Positions 1 to 7,438 of a DNA stretch of 44,402 nucleotides are shown piece after piece (within the stretch, counting starts at the first letter, position 1; each line of letters begins with the position of its first letter). The translations under genes were made by a program, and so were the position numbers. The stretch covers positions 1-44,402 of the forward strand of contig JAHHRJ010000016.1 of the NCBI GenBank assembly GCA_020025885.1, written 5' to 3'. Below the pieces are notes generated by a model. The model was not told the origin of the DNA and searched no databases. It was given only the letters and a program-made list of their open reading frames with translations. The stretch comes from Butyricicoccus sp. (GTDB taxonomy: Bacteria > Bacillota > Clostridia > Oscillospirales > Butyricicoccaceae).

Positions 1-2
1 CG

Positions 3-56
3 GAGGAACTGTTTGAGAAATTTCTAGATTCTGTTTACGCTGTTCCTGTAATCTAA
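3..56 (+). CDS. C-terminal end of an unidentified protein (partial)
   Basis: The first bases read in one frame as EELFEKFLDSVYAVPVI and stop at TAA 54-56. The composition looks protein-like, and a terminator for the same strand follows about 80 bases later, so this is probably the tail of a gene beginning before the window. Seventeen residues are too few to name a family. Confidence 0.35.
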   Translation, partial: EELFEKFLDSVYAVPVI

Positions 57-133
57 CAAATTTTTACTATGTGGGTGTCCAACTTGCACTTGCAATTTAC
101 GTATAAAAGAAAAATCGATCCTCCACATATAAG

Positions 134-175
134 AAGAGCTTACCGTCTCAAACTCCAGACAGTAAGCCCTTTTTG
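134..175 (+). terminator. Intrinsic terminator between converging genes
   Basis: An imperfect stem (GAGCTTACCGTCT against AGACAGTAAGCCC) with a short loop is followed by TTTTT on the plus strand. It suits the upstream plus-strand gene. On the minus strand the tail is TTCTTAT, so it may also serve, less well, the minus-strand ahpF-like gene ending at 209. Confidence 0.7.
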
Positions 176-208
176 TACTTCCTATTTCAAAATCATTTGC
201 ACTGATTT

Positions 209-1840
209 TTATGCTTCTTGATGTTCAGAAAGCCAATCCAACAGCTGACGGATATTCTTCTTTCCAAACGTGGTATGCGTATCATTGAGCACCAGACATG
301 GTACGCTCATAATATTGTACTGATCTCTCAGGTGCGGAAAATGATTGAGGTCATATACTTCCGCTGTGACATTGGGCAGCTCTGCGGCAAGCCGCTGTGC
401 TGCTGTCACAAGTTCTGGGCACATCGTACAGGAGAGCGACACCAGTATCTTCATATGGAGCGGTGCATGCAGGGTATCCAGCGCAAGTTCAGGATCAAGC
501 GCCTGTCCTGGTCCTGCCGCATTGTACAGCCCCAACACAAACGAGGTAAACTCATGCCCGCCCGGAACACCGTGGAATGCAAGTCCTGTCCAGCTTCCAT
601 CGGTTTTGCAAACGCGTACACAAGGTGCATCTGCATTGGTTGTGCTCTGCACTTCCATCGTCAGACAATCGGTCAAGTCGCATAGCGCCTGCATATATTG
701 CCGCAGCTCTTCCGATACTGGGCGTTCATCCAGCATAAGCACCAAATGCAGCGGTTGCTCCATGCGTCCAAAAACGGTTTGCAGCTGTGCCAGCATTTCT
801 GCCGAAAAGAGTTCAGACTCCTGCTGTGATTCCTGTGATACGTGTGCCTCCTGCTTTTGCTGCATCTCTGGCATTTTGGGCTGTATCCCTGTCTTTCGCT
901 GCATGGCTGCCGCATAGCGCTCCAGTGCTGCCGCTGCAAGTGCACCATCGCCCACTGCCGTCACCACCTGACGCAGTGGCTTTACACAGACATCGCCAGC
1001 AGCAAAAATGCCTTCCACATTGGTCTGCTGATTGTGATCCGTCACAATATACCCTTGTGCATCCTGCTCCACAAAATCGATAACGACCTCTGGCTCATAT
1101 CCAGCAAACACGAATACACCAAAGGTATCTCCGTCTTTCGCCTGATAGTCCAGCACCTCGCCAGTCTGATTATTATGGGCACGCAAGGAACGCAAAGCCG
1201 TATCGCCGCGCACTTCATCGATCTGCATATGCGGCATGACCGTGATTTTTTCATGCGACATTGCCGCTTCTGCAACCGCTGGCGCACAGGAGAATCCGTC
1301 TCCGCGCATCATAACTGTCACATGACTTGCATACTTGGTCAAAAAGACGCTTTCCTCGGCAGCGGCATAGCCGCCACCGATCACAAACACTTCTTTTCCA
1401 GTAAAGAACTCACCGTCGCAGGTCGCACAGTATGCAACACCGTGTCCCTGAAACTCTGCTTCGCCTTCGAATCCAACGCGGCGCGGATGTGCACCAGTTG
1501 CCAGCAGAATGCCATATGCATAGCGTTCTCCGCGGCTGGTTTTTACGGTCTTGACTGGCTGCCCATCGGTAATGTCTTCCACCTCAGCCAGCAAGAACTC
1601 TGCACCGAAGTGCTCCGCTTGCTGTCTCATGGTTTCTGTGAGGGCTGCGCCGCTCGTGTTCGCAACACCCGGATAGTTCACGACCTCAGCCGTAATGGTA
1701 ATCTGACCACCAAAGTGGTCTTTCTCCACCACAAGGACACGATATCGTGCACGCGCCAGATAGAGTGCCGCGGTGAGTCCCGCTGGACCGGCACCCACTA
1801 CGATCACATCATAGAGGTGCTCCAACTGTTGCGGGATCAC
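209..1840 (-). CDS. AhpF/TrxB-like flavoprotein disulfide reductase with C-terminal AhpF-N-type redox domain
   Basis: This is predicted to pass electrons from NAD(P)H through FAD and disulfides to the peroxiredoxin encoded just upstream. Residues 10-310 are a thioredoxin-reductase core: FAD motif GAGPAG at 16-21, redox pair CATC at 138-141, nucleotide motif GGGYAAAE near 155-162, and late FAD motif AAGDV. The HRRxxxR motif typical of NADPH-specific thioredoxin reductases is absent, as in NADH-using AhpF. A Gln/Glu-rich linker (about 315-345) leads to a thioredoxin-fold tail with CTMC near 471-474, which resembles the tandem thioredoxin-fold domain that E. coli AhpF carries at its N terminus. 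The order is therefore swapped. The start is GTG (1838-1840), overlapping the ahpC stop by four bases (GTGA), so translation is probably coupled. Calling it ahpF is reasonable by function and context; the architecture differs from classical AhpF. Confidence 0.88.
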   Translation of the reverse strand: MIPQQLEHLYDVIVVGAGPAGLTAALYLARARYRVLVVEKDHFGGQITITAEVVNYPGVANTSGAALTETMRQQAEHFGAEFLLAEVEDITDGQPVKTVKTSRGERYAYGILLATGAHPRRVGFEGEAEFQGHGVAYCATCDGEFFTGKEVFVIGGGYAAAEESVFLTKYASHVTVMMRGDGFSCAPAVAEAAMSHEKITVMPHMQIDEVRGDTALRSLRAHNNQTGEVLDYQAKDGDTFGVFVFAGYEPEVVIDFVEQDAQGYIVTDHNQQTNVEGIFAAGDVCVKPLRQVVTAVGDGALAAAALERYAAAMQRKTGIQPKMPEMQQKQEAHVSQESQQESELFSAEMLAQLQTVFGRMEQPLHLVLMLDERPVSEELRQYMQALCDLTDCLTMEVQSTTNADAPCVRVCKTDGSWTGLAFHGVPGGHEFTSFVLGLYNAAGPGQALDPELALDTLHAPLHMKILVSLSCTMCPELVTAAQRLAAELPNVTAEVYDLNHFPHLRDQYNIMSVPCLVLNDTHTTFGKKNIRQLLDWLSEHQEA

Positions 1841-2400
1841 AGCTGACCTACCAAATCAAGGCTCGGCTTCAAGGTCTCTGCGCCTGGCTGCCACTTTGCA
1901 GGGCAAACTTCATCACCATGCTCTGCGACAAACTGGCTTGCCTGTACGCGACGGAGCAGCTCATCTGCATTTCTGCCAACGTTACCAGCAGTTACTTCAT
2001 AAGCAACGATCTTACCTTCCGGATTTACGATAAAGCTGCCGCGCTCTGCAAGTCCTGCATCCTCAATATATACTTCAAAATCCTTTGCCAGCGCATGGGT
2101 CGGGTCTGCCAGCATCGGGTATTCGATCTTCTGGATACGCTTGGAAGCATCATGCCAAGCCTTGTGTACAAAATGGGTATCGCAGGATACAGCATACACT
2201 TCGCAGCCGATCTTCTTGAACTCTGCATAGCGATCTGCCAGATCCTCAAGCTCAGTCGGGCAAACAAAGGTAAAATCTGCCGGATAGAAGAAAAATACGC
2301 TCCAATGACCAAGCATATCCGCCTTGGTCACAGTCTGAAATGCATTATTATAAAAAGCCTGTACGGAAAAATCAGCAACTTCCTTTTGAATCATAGACAT
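1837..2400 (-). CDS. ahpC: Alkyl hydroperoxide reductase subunit C (2-Cys peroxiredoxin)
   Basis: This cytosolic peroxiredoxin reduces H2O2 and organic hydroperoxides and is recycled by the downstream flavoprotein. At 187 residues it has the usual AhpC length. The peroxidatic cysteine is in FVCPTELEDL (Cys47) and the resolving cysteine in DEVCPAKW (about Cys166), with the GHWSVFFFYPADFTF strand before the first. It is the first gene of a two-gene operon with the AhpF-like reductase, sharing GTGA. A strong AGGAGG lies before the ATG. The promoter has two operator-like sites, one shared with feoA and feoB and one resembling a Fur/PerR box, so induction under iron limitation or peroxide is likely. 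Confidence 0.95.
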   Translation of the reverse strand: MSMIQKEVADFSVQAFYNNAFQTVTKADMLGHWSVFFFYPADFTFVCPTELEDLADRYAEFKKIGCEVYAVSCDTHFVHKAWHDASKRIQKIEYPMLADPTHALAKDFEVYIEDAGLAERGSFIVNPEGKIVAYEVTAGNVGRNADELLRRVQASQFVAEHGDEVCPAKWQPGAETLKPSLDLVGQL

Positions 2401-2414
2401 AGTAAAAAACCTCC

Positions 2415-2433
2415 TAAAATAATTATCATTCTC
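2415..2433 (-). promoter_or_regulatory. Fur/PerR-like box in the ahpC leader
   Basis: On the minus strand GAGAATGATAATTATTTTA matches 15 of 19 positions of the classical Fur box GATAATGATAATCATTATC, by my hand count. It lies between the ahpC transcription start and the ribosome site. PerR boxes are close relatives, and the match to the 7-1-7 PerR form is weaker. Confidence 0.45.
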
Positions 2434-2435
2434 GT

Positions 2436-2453
2436 AGTTAACTAAAGCTAACT
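2436..2453. promoter_or_regulatory. Inverted-repeat operator of ahpC (AGTTA-N8-TAACT)
   Basis: A perfect 5-8-5 inverted repeat, AGTTA ACTAAAGC TAACT, starts nine bases downstream of the ahpC -10, at the expected transcription start. The same arrangement is present at feoA (35948-35965) and, with one changed arm base, at feoB (36264-36281). This suggests a repressor shared with the iron-uptake genes, most simply the DtxR-family protein encoded at 38788-39165. Confidence 0.65.
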
Positions 2454-2462
2454 TATAGACAT

Positions 2463-2492
2463 ATTATACTCCATCCGTATAGTTTCTGTCAA
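2463..2492 (-). promoter_or_regulatory. Sigma-A-type promoter of ahpC
   Basis: On the minus strand TTGACA (2487-2492) and TATAAT (2463-2468) are separated by 18 bases. Both hexamers match consensus exactly, so this should be a strong promoter that needs a repressor. Confidence 0.85.
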
Positions 2493-2524
2493 CCCTCTAA
2501 TTGAGAATTTTTTGCATTCGTAGA

Positions 2525-2554
2525 AAAAAGCGGACGGCTCCGAAGAGCCGCCCA
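2525..2554 (-). terminator. Intrinsic terminator of the SLH beta-galactosidase gene
   Basis: On the minus strand GGGCGGCTC, a TTCG tetraloop and GAGCCGTCC form a nine-pair stem (one G-U), followed by GC and TTTTTT. It lies about 40 bases after the stop of the gene ending at 2591. Confidence 0.9.
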
Positions 2555-2590
2555 TGAGAGATTTGAGGTAATCAATTTTGAAATGTTTGC

Positions 2591-5500
2591 TTATGCCTTC
2601 TTCTGCTGCAAACGCATGAGCATAGAAGCAACCTGTGCACGCGTTGCCTCATTCTCCGCCTTGAGGTCTGTGCCCTCTGGCATATCAGACAACAGACCCT
2701 CCTTGGTTGCCCAAGTGATCGCATCCTCTGCACCAGCTGGTGCACCTGCAAATTGATTGAGAATGATCGCAAGCTGTCCACATGTCACATTCTGATCGGG
2801 TGCAAATTTGCCTTCACCAATACCAGATACCAGATCCAGCTCACTTGCCCAAGCAACTGCATTCTTATAGTATGCATCTGCTGGAATATCGGTAAATGCG
2901 CTCTGTCCTGCGGTCGGCTGACCTGCCAGACGGTGCAGAACGGTTACCAGCATGCCGCGAGTCATCGGGCTATCCGGTTCGAACGCTGTCTTATGTGCAC
3001 CAACAAACAGCTTGTTTGTAACAGTCCATGCAATTGCATCCTTTGCCCAGTGGGTCTTGAGATCGGTGTAAACTTCAACAGACTCCGGCTTCCCTGCAAC
3101 CGTTGGAATGGTTTTCACCTTTGGCTCAGTTGGCTTCTGCTCCGGTTTCTGTTCCGGCTTTTGTTCAGGTTTCTGCTCTGGCTTTACAGTCGCATTCTCG
3201 TCTTCATTCCACTTTGCATATAGGGTGGTATTCTGCGCGATCGGCTGGTTGAAGTCAAATGCCTGTGTAAAGTTATAGTTCCACCAGCCGGCGAAGGTAT
3301 AGCCATCCTTGGTTGGCTGCGGAATCTCCTTCTCCTTGAGCAGTGCACCATCTGCGAGCTCCATTGGCTTCATCTCGGTGCCGCCATCTGTGTTGAAGCT
3401 GATAGTCCTCAGTTCCTTTTTATCTTCCGTCTGTGCTGGCTTCTTGTTTCCATCATCCGCCGTATTTCCGCCGAATTTTTCATCACTGATCTTGAATACA
3501 TCACTCTGTGCTGTGATCGGTGTAATGCGGTAAGCATAGCTGTAATCCTGATTGGTCGATACCTGATAGCCGTCGAGTGGGGTATGACCCATAAACGCAG
3601 TATCGGAAACGCCGCGCTGCTTGTAATCAATGTTCCAAACAACGGTATCCTTGCGCATCGGCACCTTATTCGGGTGTCTGTACTCAGAATCATTGTAGTT
3701 CTTGGCATTGAGTTCTTCTGCGGTGTATGGAAGTGCAGAAGCCTCGATCGTTCCGTTGGTGGAAACCAGCAGACCTGTTCCCTTGTCATTGGTCAGCGAT
3801 GTCCAACGCACATCGGTGTGGTTGCCATTCTCCTGCGGCTTGAGCATCTTGCGATCAAAGCTGTCTGCAACCTTGTTCTCATAGATGCCGATTCTTGCCG
3901 CGCTCTCACGGTCTACATAAGTATCCCAAGGACCGCGACCATAGTACTTAAAGTTATCGTATGCACTGTTTACAATCATGCGAGAGCCGACCTTTGCCAG
4001 ACCGCCTTCCTTTGCAAAATCGCTCTTTGGAGAGAACTGATCGTGTACAATGATTTCACCATTGCCATAGATCTCGTAACGCATCTGTATTGCAGCGTCT
4101 ACCTGCATATTGCCTGTCATGGACATAGTAACCTTATTCTTTGCAGAATCCTTGTCCAGTTTTACCTCGACACCGCTCAGCTTATCTGGTGCACCTGCAT
4201 TCTGGCTCTTTTCCTCCCAGTATGCGGTGGTGTCATTGTAAGTCTGTGCGCGGTAAATGCTCTGCTCTGGACCTGCGGTCATAACAACACTACCATCGAG
4301 CTTGTAACACTCGATCGTACCATTCTTCTGATTCAGCATGATCTCGAACTTCTGTTTCTGGTCAGTTGTACCAGTCAGAATGACCTCACTGCCCTTTTCG
4401 GTCACACTTTCAAACGCTGGAATGTTCTCCACATTCATGTTTGGCTGCTCTGCCTGCTCTGTAAAGTTCAGTTCAAACTGCTCATGTGCAACCTCAAAAC
4501 CAGCCTTTGCCCCCCAGTTTGCATCTGCTTTCATCTTTACGCTAAAGTCAAGGAAGTAGTCCTCGCCTGCAACTGGCTTGAAGCTCGGCAGTACACTGCC
4601 CAAATTGATCGCAACATTTTCAAAGTTGGTATTGAGAGACTGCCCTTTGATCGCACCAAGACTGCTGGTTACTGTTTGCTTTGCCAGCGGCTTTTCACTG
4701 TCGCTGTTCTTATAGATAGACCAAGTCACATCAAATGCGCTCATTGGTGTGTTTTCGTACTCGTTGACCATCTTGACCGTTACGGTATCAGTTGGTGCAA
4801 CGGTTGTATTTGCGAGATAGAAGTTCACCTGCTGGTGCACCTTCTTTGCTTCCTTGAGCTTCGGGCTTGGGGTATGGTCTGCATAAACCAAACCGTTGCC
4901 GCAGAATGCATTGTCGTTATAGTCCTTGTCGATCCAGTCGCCGCCATAGCCCCAAAACTCGTCGGACTTGTCATGCTTATTGATAGTACGAATGGACTGA
5001 TCGATGTAGTCCCAAATGAAGCCGCCGTTGATGTTATCGCGGTCACGAATGACATCCCAGTGCTCCTTTGCATTACCATAGGACTGACCCATTGCATGGT
5101 CATACTCAGAGTGCACATAAGGCTGTACATTGTTATATGCATTTACACCGCCCGGCAGTGCATACTGAGTGCTGTGCAGGTCAACGATGTTCTGCACGCG
5201 GGATTCCAGCGACCACGGATCGCCCGCCTGAATCTGCTCCTGATAAGCAGAAGCACGCTCGCTCTTTCTAAAGCGGGACGGGTCACGTCTCAGGGCATAC
5301 ATGGAAGCAACCCAGAAGCAGGAATGGCTGTTATATGGAACCTTTGCATACTGTGCCTCATTGTTGGAGGACCAGATCACAACAGACGGATTGTTCTTGT
5401 AATGCTCGATCATGTTTGCATTCCGATCAAGCACCGGAGCAACCCACTCCTTGTACTCTCCAGTCTCCTTTGGACCAGTTGGAACACGTGCGCCTGTGAA

Positions 5501-7183
5501 TGCTGCACGATGGCTCTCAATGTTTGCATCCATACAGATGTACAGACCCAACTCGTCTGCAAGATCATACATCACTGCATCATTCGGATAATGTGAAGTA
5601 CGGATTGCGTTCAGGTTGTGCTGCTTCATGGTGGTGAGGTCGGTGAGGTATCCCTCAAATCCAACTGCATGACCCTTTTCCACATCGGTATCATGGCGGT
5701 TTACACCGCGCAGTACCATCTGCTTGCCGTTAATTTGCAGCTGCTCCAAGAACTGACCGTCTTCATTCTTCTGCTCGGTTCTGACCTTGCGCAGGTCACG
5801 GAAGCCAACGCGTTCTACAATAGACTCGATCGCCTTACCGCTCTCATCCTGCAATACAATTTCCAGATAGTACAGGTTTGGGGTATCTGGGAACCACTTA
5901 TCCGGGTTTGTCACTTTCATCGTGCTTGTGATGGTCGTGCCTGCATCGCGCAGCTTGGCTTCTGCTGTTGTTCCAGCCGCCTTGACGGTCACAGACTGAT
6001 CCTCAGCGCGTGCCACCTCATCACCATTCTTGTTGCGCAGTCTTGCAGAAACCTTGTAGTTCTTGTCTGCGGTATTCTTGAGACCACGTACTGTGGTTTC
6101 CAGATTCAGGGTTACATCACTGTTTACCAGATCCTGCTTATTTGTGAAGTCGGTCTTTACAAAATAGTCGCGCACCTCTGCCTCACCCTTGGAGTACAGA
6201 TATACATCGCGATAAATACCGCTCTGGCGGATAAAGTCCTGATTTTCCAGCCAGCTGCCAATCGACCAGCGAAACACCTTGAGCGCGATGGTGTTCTCTC
6301 CATCTTTCAGGTATGGTGTGATATTAAAATCATGTGCAGTAAAGCTGTCCGTAGAATAGCCAACCGGCTTTCCATTTACATACAGATAGTAAGCGGACTC
6401 TACGCTTTGCAGAGAGATAAAGGTTTCACGATCCTTCCAACCCTCATCCAAGGTAAAGGTGGTGCGATAGTATCCAACCGGATTCTTTGCAGTTGGAGCC
6501 TGTGGGGTCTTATAGTCTTCCTCTTGGATGTTCTTCTGCCACGGGAAACCATGGTTTGTATACATCGGCTCATCATACTTGAATGTGCCATCTGCATTGC
6601 GGTACGTCTGCCAAGATGCTGGCACATATTCTTTCTGGAAGTCATTTCCAGAATAATCCTTAGAGAGCCACTCCTTGTCCTTCTTCTTTGCCTCTTCTGG
6701 GTTATCTACCAGTGCAAAGTCCCATTCGGTGCCAGACAGCTTCTTATAATATGCAGAAGATTCTGCGCCCACTTTGTCCAGCACACTCTTTTCTGCTTCA
6801 AATGCCTTCTGTGCATCATCATATGGAATAAACTGTGTCTTGGAACGCTCACGGTTGACGCCAACGGTTTCAATGTCATTGAACCACTCTTCGCCTGTTA
6901 CCTTTGCCTGTGTTCCATCTTGCGTGAAACGCACGCTGTCCTGAAAATAGGACTCATGCATCTCAAGCACATTATCATATGTTTGTTGTGCGTTCAATTT
7001 TTCCTGATTTGTCTTGCTGCTCAAAACATTGCGGTAAGACAGCTCTGCGTTTGCAGCCGCATAAGTGCCCTCCAAATTGCTGGTCAGTACCTGCTCAGAT
7101 GCCGCAAATGCACTCGGCATGCAGCCCAGTAGTAAGGTTCCGGATAGTGTACCTGCAAGCCATCTTTTTGCTTTATTCTGCAT
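2591..7183 (-). CDS. Secreted LacZ-type GH2 beta-galactosidase with InlB-like repeat and SLH wall anchor
   Basis: A 1530-residue extracellular glycosidase, predicted to release terminal beta-galactose from host or dietary glycans at the cell surface. It has a basic start, a hydrophobic stretch (LAGTLSGTLLLGCMPSAFA) and a likely signal-peptidase site after AFA. The GH2 sugar-binding, Ig-like and TIM-barrel domains follow; the acid/base Glu is in WSSNNEAQ near 605, where family members usually have SLGNE, and the nucleophile is in VHSEYDHAMG near 693. A LacZ small-chain domain with YYGRGPWDTY comes next. Then a Listeria-Bacteroides (InlB/Flg_new) repeat at about 1258-1322 (DGYTFAGWW, TLYAKW), a PEQK linker, and three SLH domains at about 1374-1528. 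The SLH set indicates non-covalent attachment to wall polymer. It is monocistronic, with its own promoter and terminator. Galactosidase specificity is inferred from the LacZ-like five-domain layout. Confidence 0.93.
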   Translation of the reverse strand: MQNKAKRWLAGTLSGTLLLGCMPSAFAASEQVLTSNLEGTYAAANAELSYRNVLSSKTNQEKLNAQQTYDNVLEMHESYFQDSVRFTQDGTQAKVTGEEWFNDIETVGVNRERSKTQFIPYDDAQKAFEAEKSVLDKVGAESSAYYKKLSGTEWDFALVDNPEEAKKKDKEWLSKDYSGNDFQKEYVPASWQTYRNADGTFKYDEPMYTNHGFPWQKNIQEEDYKTPQAPTAKNPVGYYRTTFTLDEGWKDRETFISLQSVESAYYLYVNGKPVGYSTDSFTAHDFNITPYLKDGENTIALKVFRWSIGSWLENQDFIRQSGIYRDVYLYSKGEAEVRDYFVKTDFTNKQDLVNSDVTLNLETTVRGLKNTADKNYKVSARLRNKNGDEVARAEDQSVTVKAAGTTAEAKLRDAGTTITSTMKVTNPDKWFPDTPNLYYLEIVLQDESGKAIESIVERVGFRDLRKVRTEQKNEDGQFLEQLQINGKQMVLRGVNRHDTDVEKGHAVGFEGYLTDLTTMKQHNLNAIRTSHYPNDAVMYDLADELGLYICMDANIESHRAAFTGARVPTGPKETGEYKEWVAPVLDRNANMIEHYKNNPSVVIWSSNNEAQYAKVPYNSHSCFWVASMYALRRDPSRFRKSERASAYQEQIQAGDPWSLESRVQNIVDLHSTQYALPGGVNAYNNVQPYVHSEYDHAMGQSYGNAKEHWDVIRDRDNINGGFIWDYIDQSIRTINKHDKSDEFWGYGGDWIDKDYNDNAFCGNGLVYADHTPSPKLKEAKKVHQQVNFYLANTTVAPTDTVTVKMVNEYENTPMSAFDVTWSIYKNSDSEKPLAKQTVTSSLGAIKGQSLNTNFENVAINLGSVLPSFKPVAGEDYFLDFSVKMKADANWGAKAGFEVAHEQFELNFTEQAEQPNMNVENIPAFESVTEKGSEVILTGTTDQKQKFEIMLNQKNGTIECYKLDGSVVMTAGPEQSIYRAQTYNDTTAYWEEKSQNAGAPDKLSGVEVKLDKDSAKNKVTMSMTGNMQVDAAIQMRYEIYGNGEIIVHDQFSPKSDFAKEGGLAKVGSRMIVNSAYDNFKYYGRGPWDTYVDRESAARIGIYENKVADSFDRKMLKPQENGNHTDVRWTSLTNDKGTGLLVSTNGTIEASALPYTAEELNAKNYNDSEYRHPNKVPMRKDTVVWNIDYKQRGVSDTAFMGHTPLDGYQVSTNQDYSYAYRITPITAQSDVFKISDEKFGGNTADDGNKKPAQTEDKKELRTISFNTDGGTEMKPMELADGALLKEKEIPQPTKDGYTFAGWWNYNFTQAFDFNQPIAQNTTLYAKWNEDENATVKPEQKPEQKPEQKPEQKPTEPKVKTIPTVAGKPESVEVYTDLKTHWAKDAIAWTVTNKLFVGAHKTAFEPDSPMTRGMLVTVLHRLAGQPTAGQSAFTDIPADAYYKNAVAWASELDLVSGIGEGKFAPDQNVTCGQLAIILNQFAGAPAGAEDAITWATKEGLLSDMPEGTDLKAENEATRAQVASMLMRLQQKKA
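3131..3184 (-). repeat. Four 12-base tandem units encoding PEQK linker
   Basis: Slightly diverged 12-base units encode PEQK four times between the InlB-like repeat and the SLH domains. They form a stiff Pro/Glu/Lys spacer and are prone to length change by slippage. Confidence 0.8.
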
Positions 7184-7237
7184 ATTTGGTTTGCCCCTTC
7201 CTCGTTTTTTCTTCTCTCATTTTAATGTCGAAACACA

Positions 7238-7271
7238 ACAAGAGTCTTAACCTTATGGAAAAGACTCTTGT
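7238..7271 (-). promoter_or_regulatory. Hairpin in the 5' leader of the SLH beta-galactosidase gene
   Basis: ACAAGAGTCTT and AAGACTCTTGT pair perfectly over eleven bases around a 12-base loop. The hairpin lies downstream of the predicted promoter and upstream of the start, so it is in the leader RNA. It has no U-run and is not a clear terminator; it could stabilise the message or be a regulatory structure. Confidence 0.5.
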
Positions 7272-7292
7272 TTCTCCTAGTTCCTACTTATA

Positions 7293-7339
7293 ACTATACA
7301 CCCATATATGTCTTTAGTAAATTTACACTTTTTACTAAA
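7293..7339 (-). promoter_or_regulatory. Promoter of the SLH beta-galactosidase gene with overlapping inverted repeat
   Basis: On the minus strand TTTACT (7316-7321) and TATAGT (7293-7298) are spaced by 17 bases. A perfect inverted repeat, TTTAGTAAA at 7313-7321 and TTTACTAAA at 7331-7339, covers the -35 region, where a repressor would block polymerase. The half-site TTTACTA recurs before the second GH2 gene. Confidence 0.55.
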
Positions 7340-7438
7340 AATGTATATGTTTTTTGTGCATATTACATGGTAAAACTTGTCATATTTCAGTGGACGGATT
7401 TTATTTGTTTCTGAAACTATGGGTTTTGATATTTTTTG

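Noticed and set aside
3131..3184. Tandem 12-base repeats as a CRISPR-like array
   Set aside because: The units are contiguous, in frame and encode PEQK; there are no spacers.
3584..5596. Long plus-strand open frame (about 670 codons) opposite the SLH galactosidase
   Set aside because: It is antisense to a clear GH2 gene, rich in Cys, Ile, Leu and His in no domain order, and has no ribosome site. It is a mirror of codon use in the real gene. The same applies to 5618-7132, 7436-8668, 9035-10312 and 842-1846.
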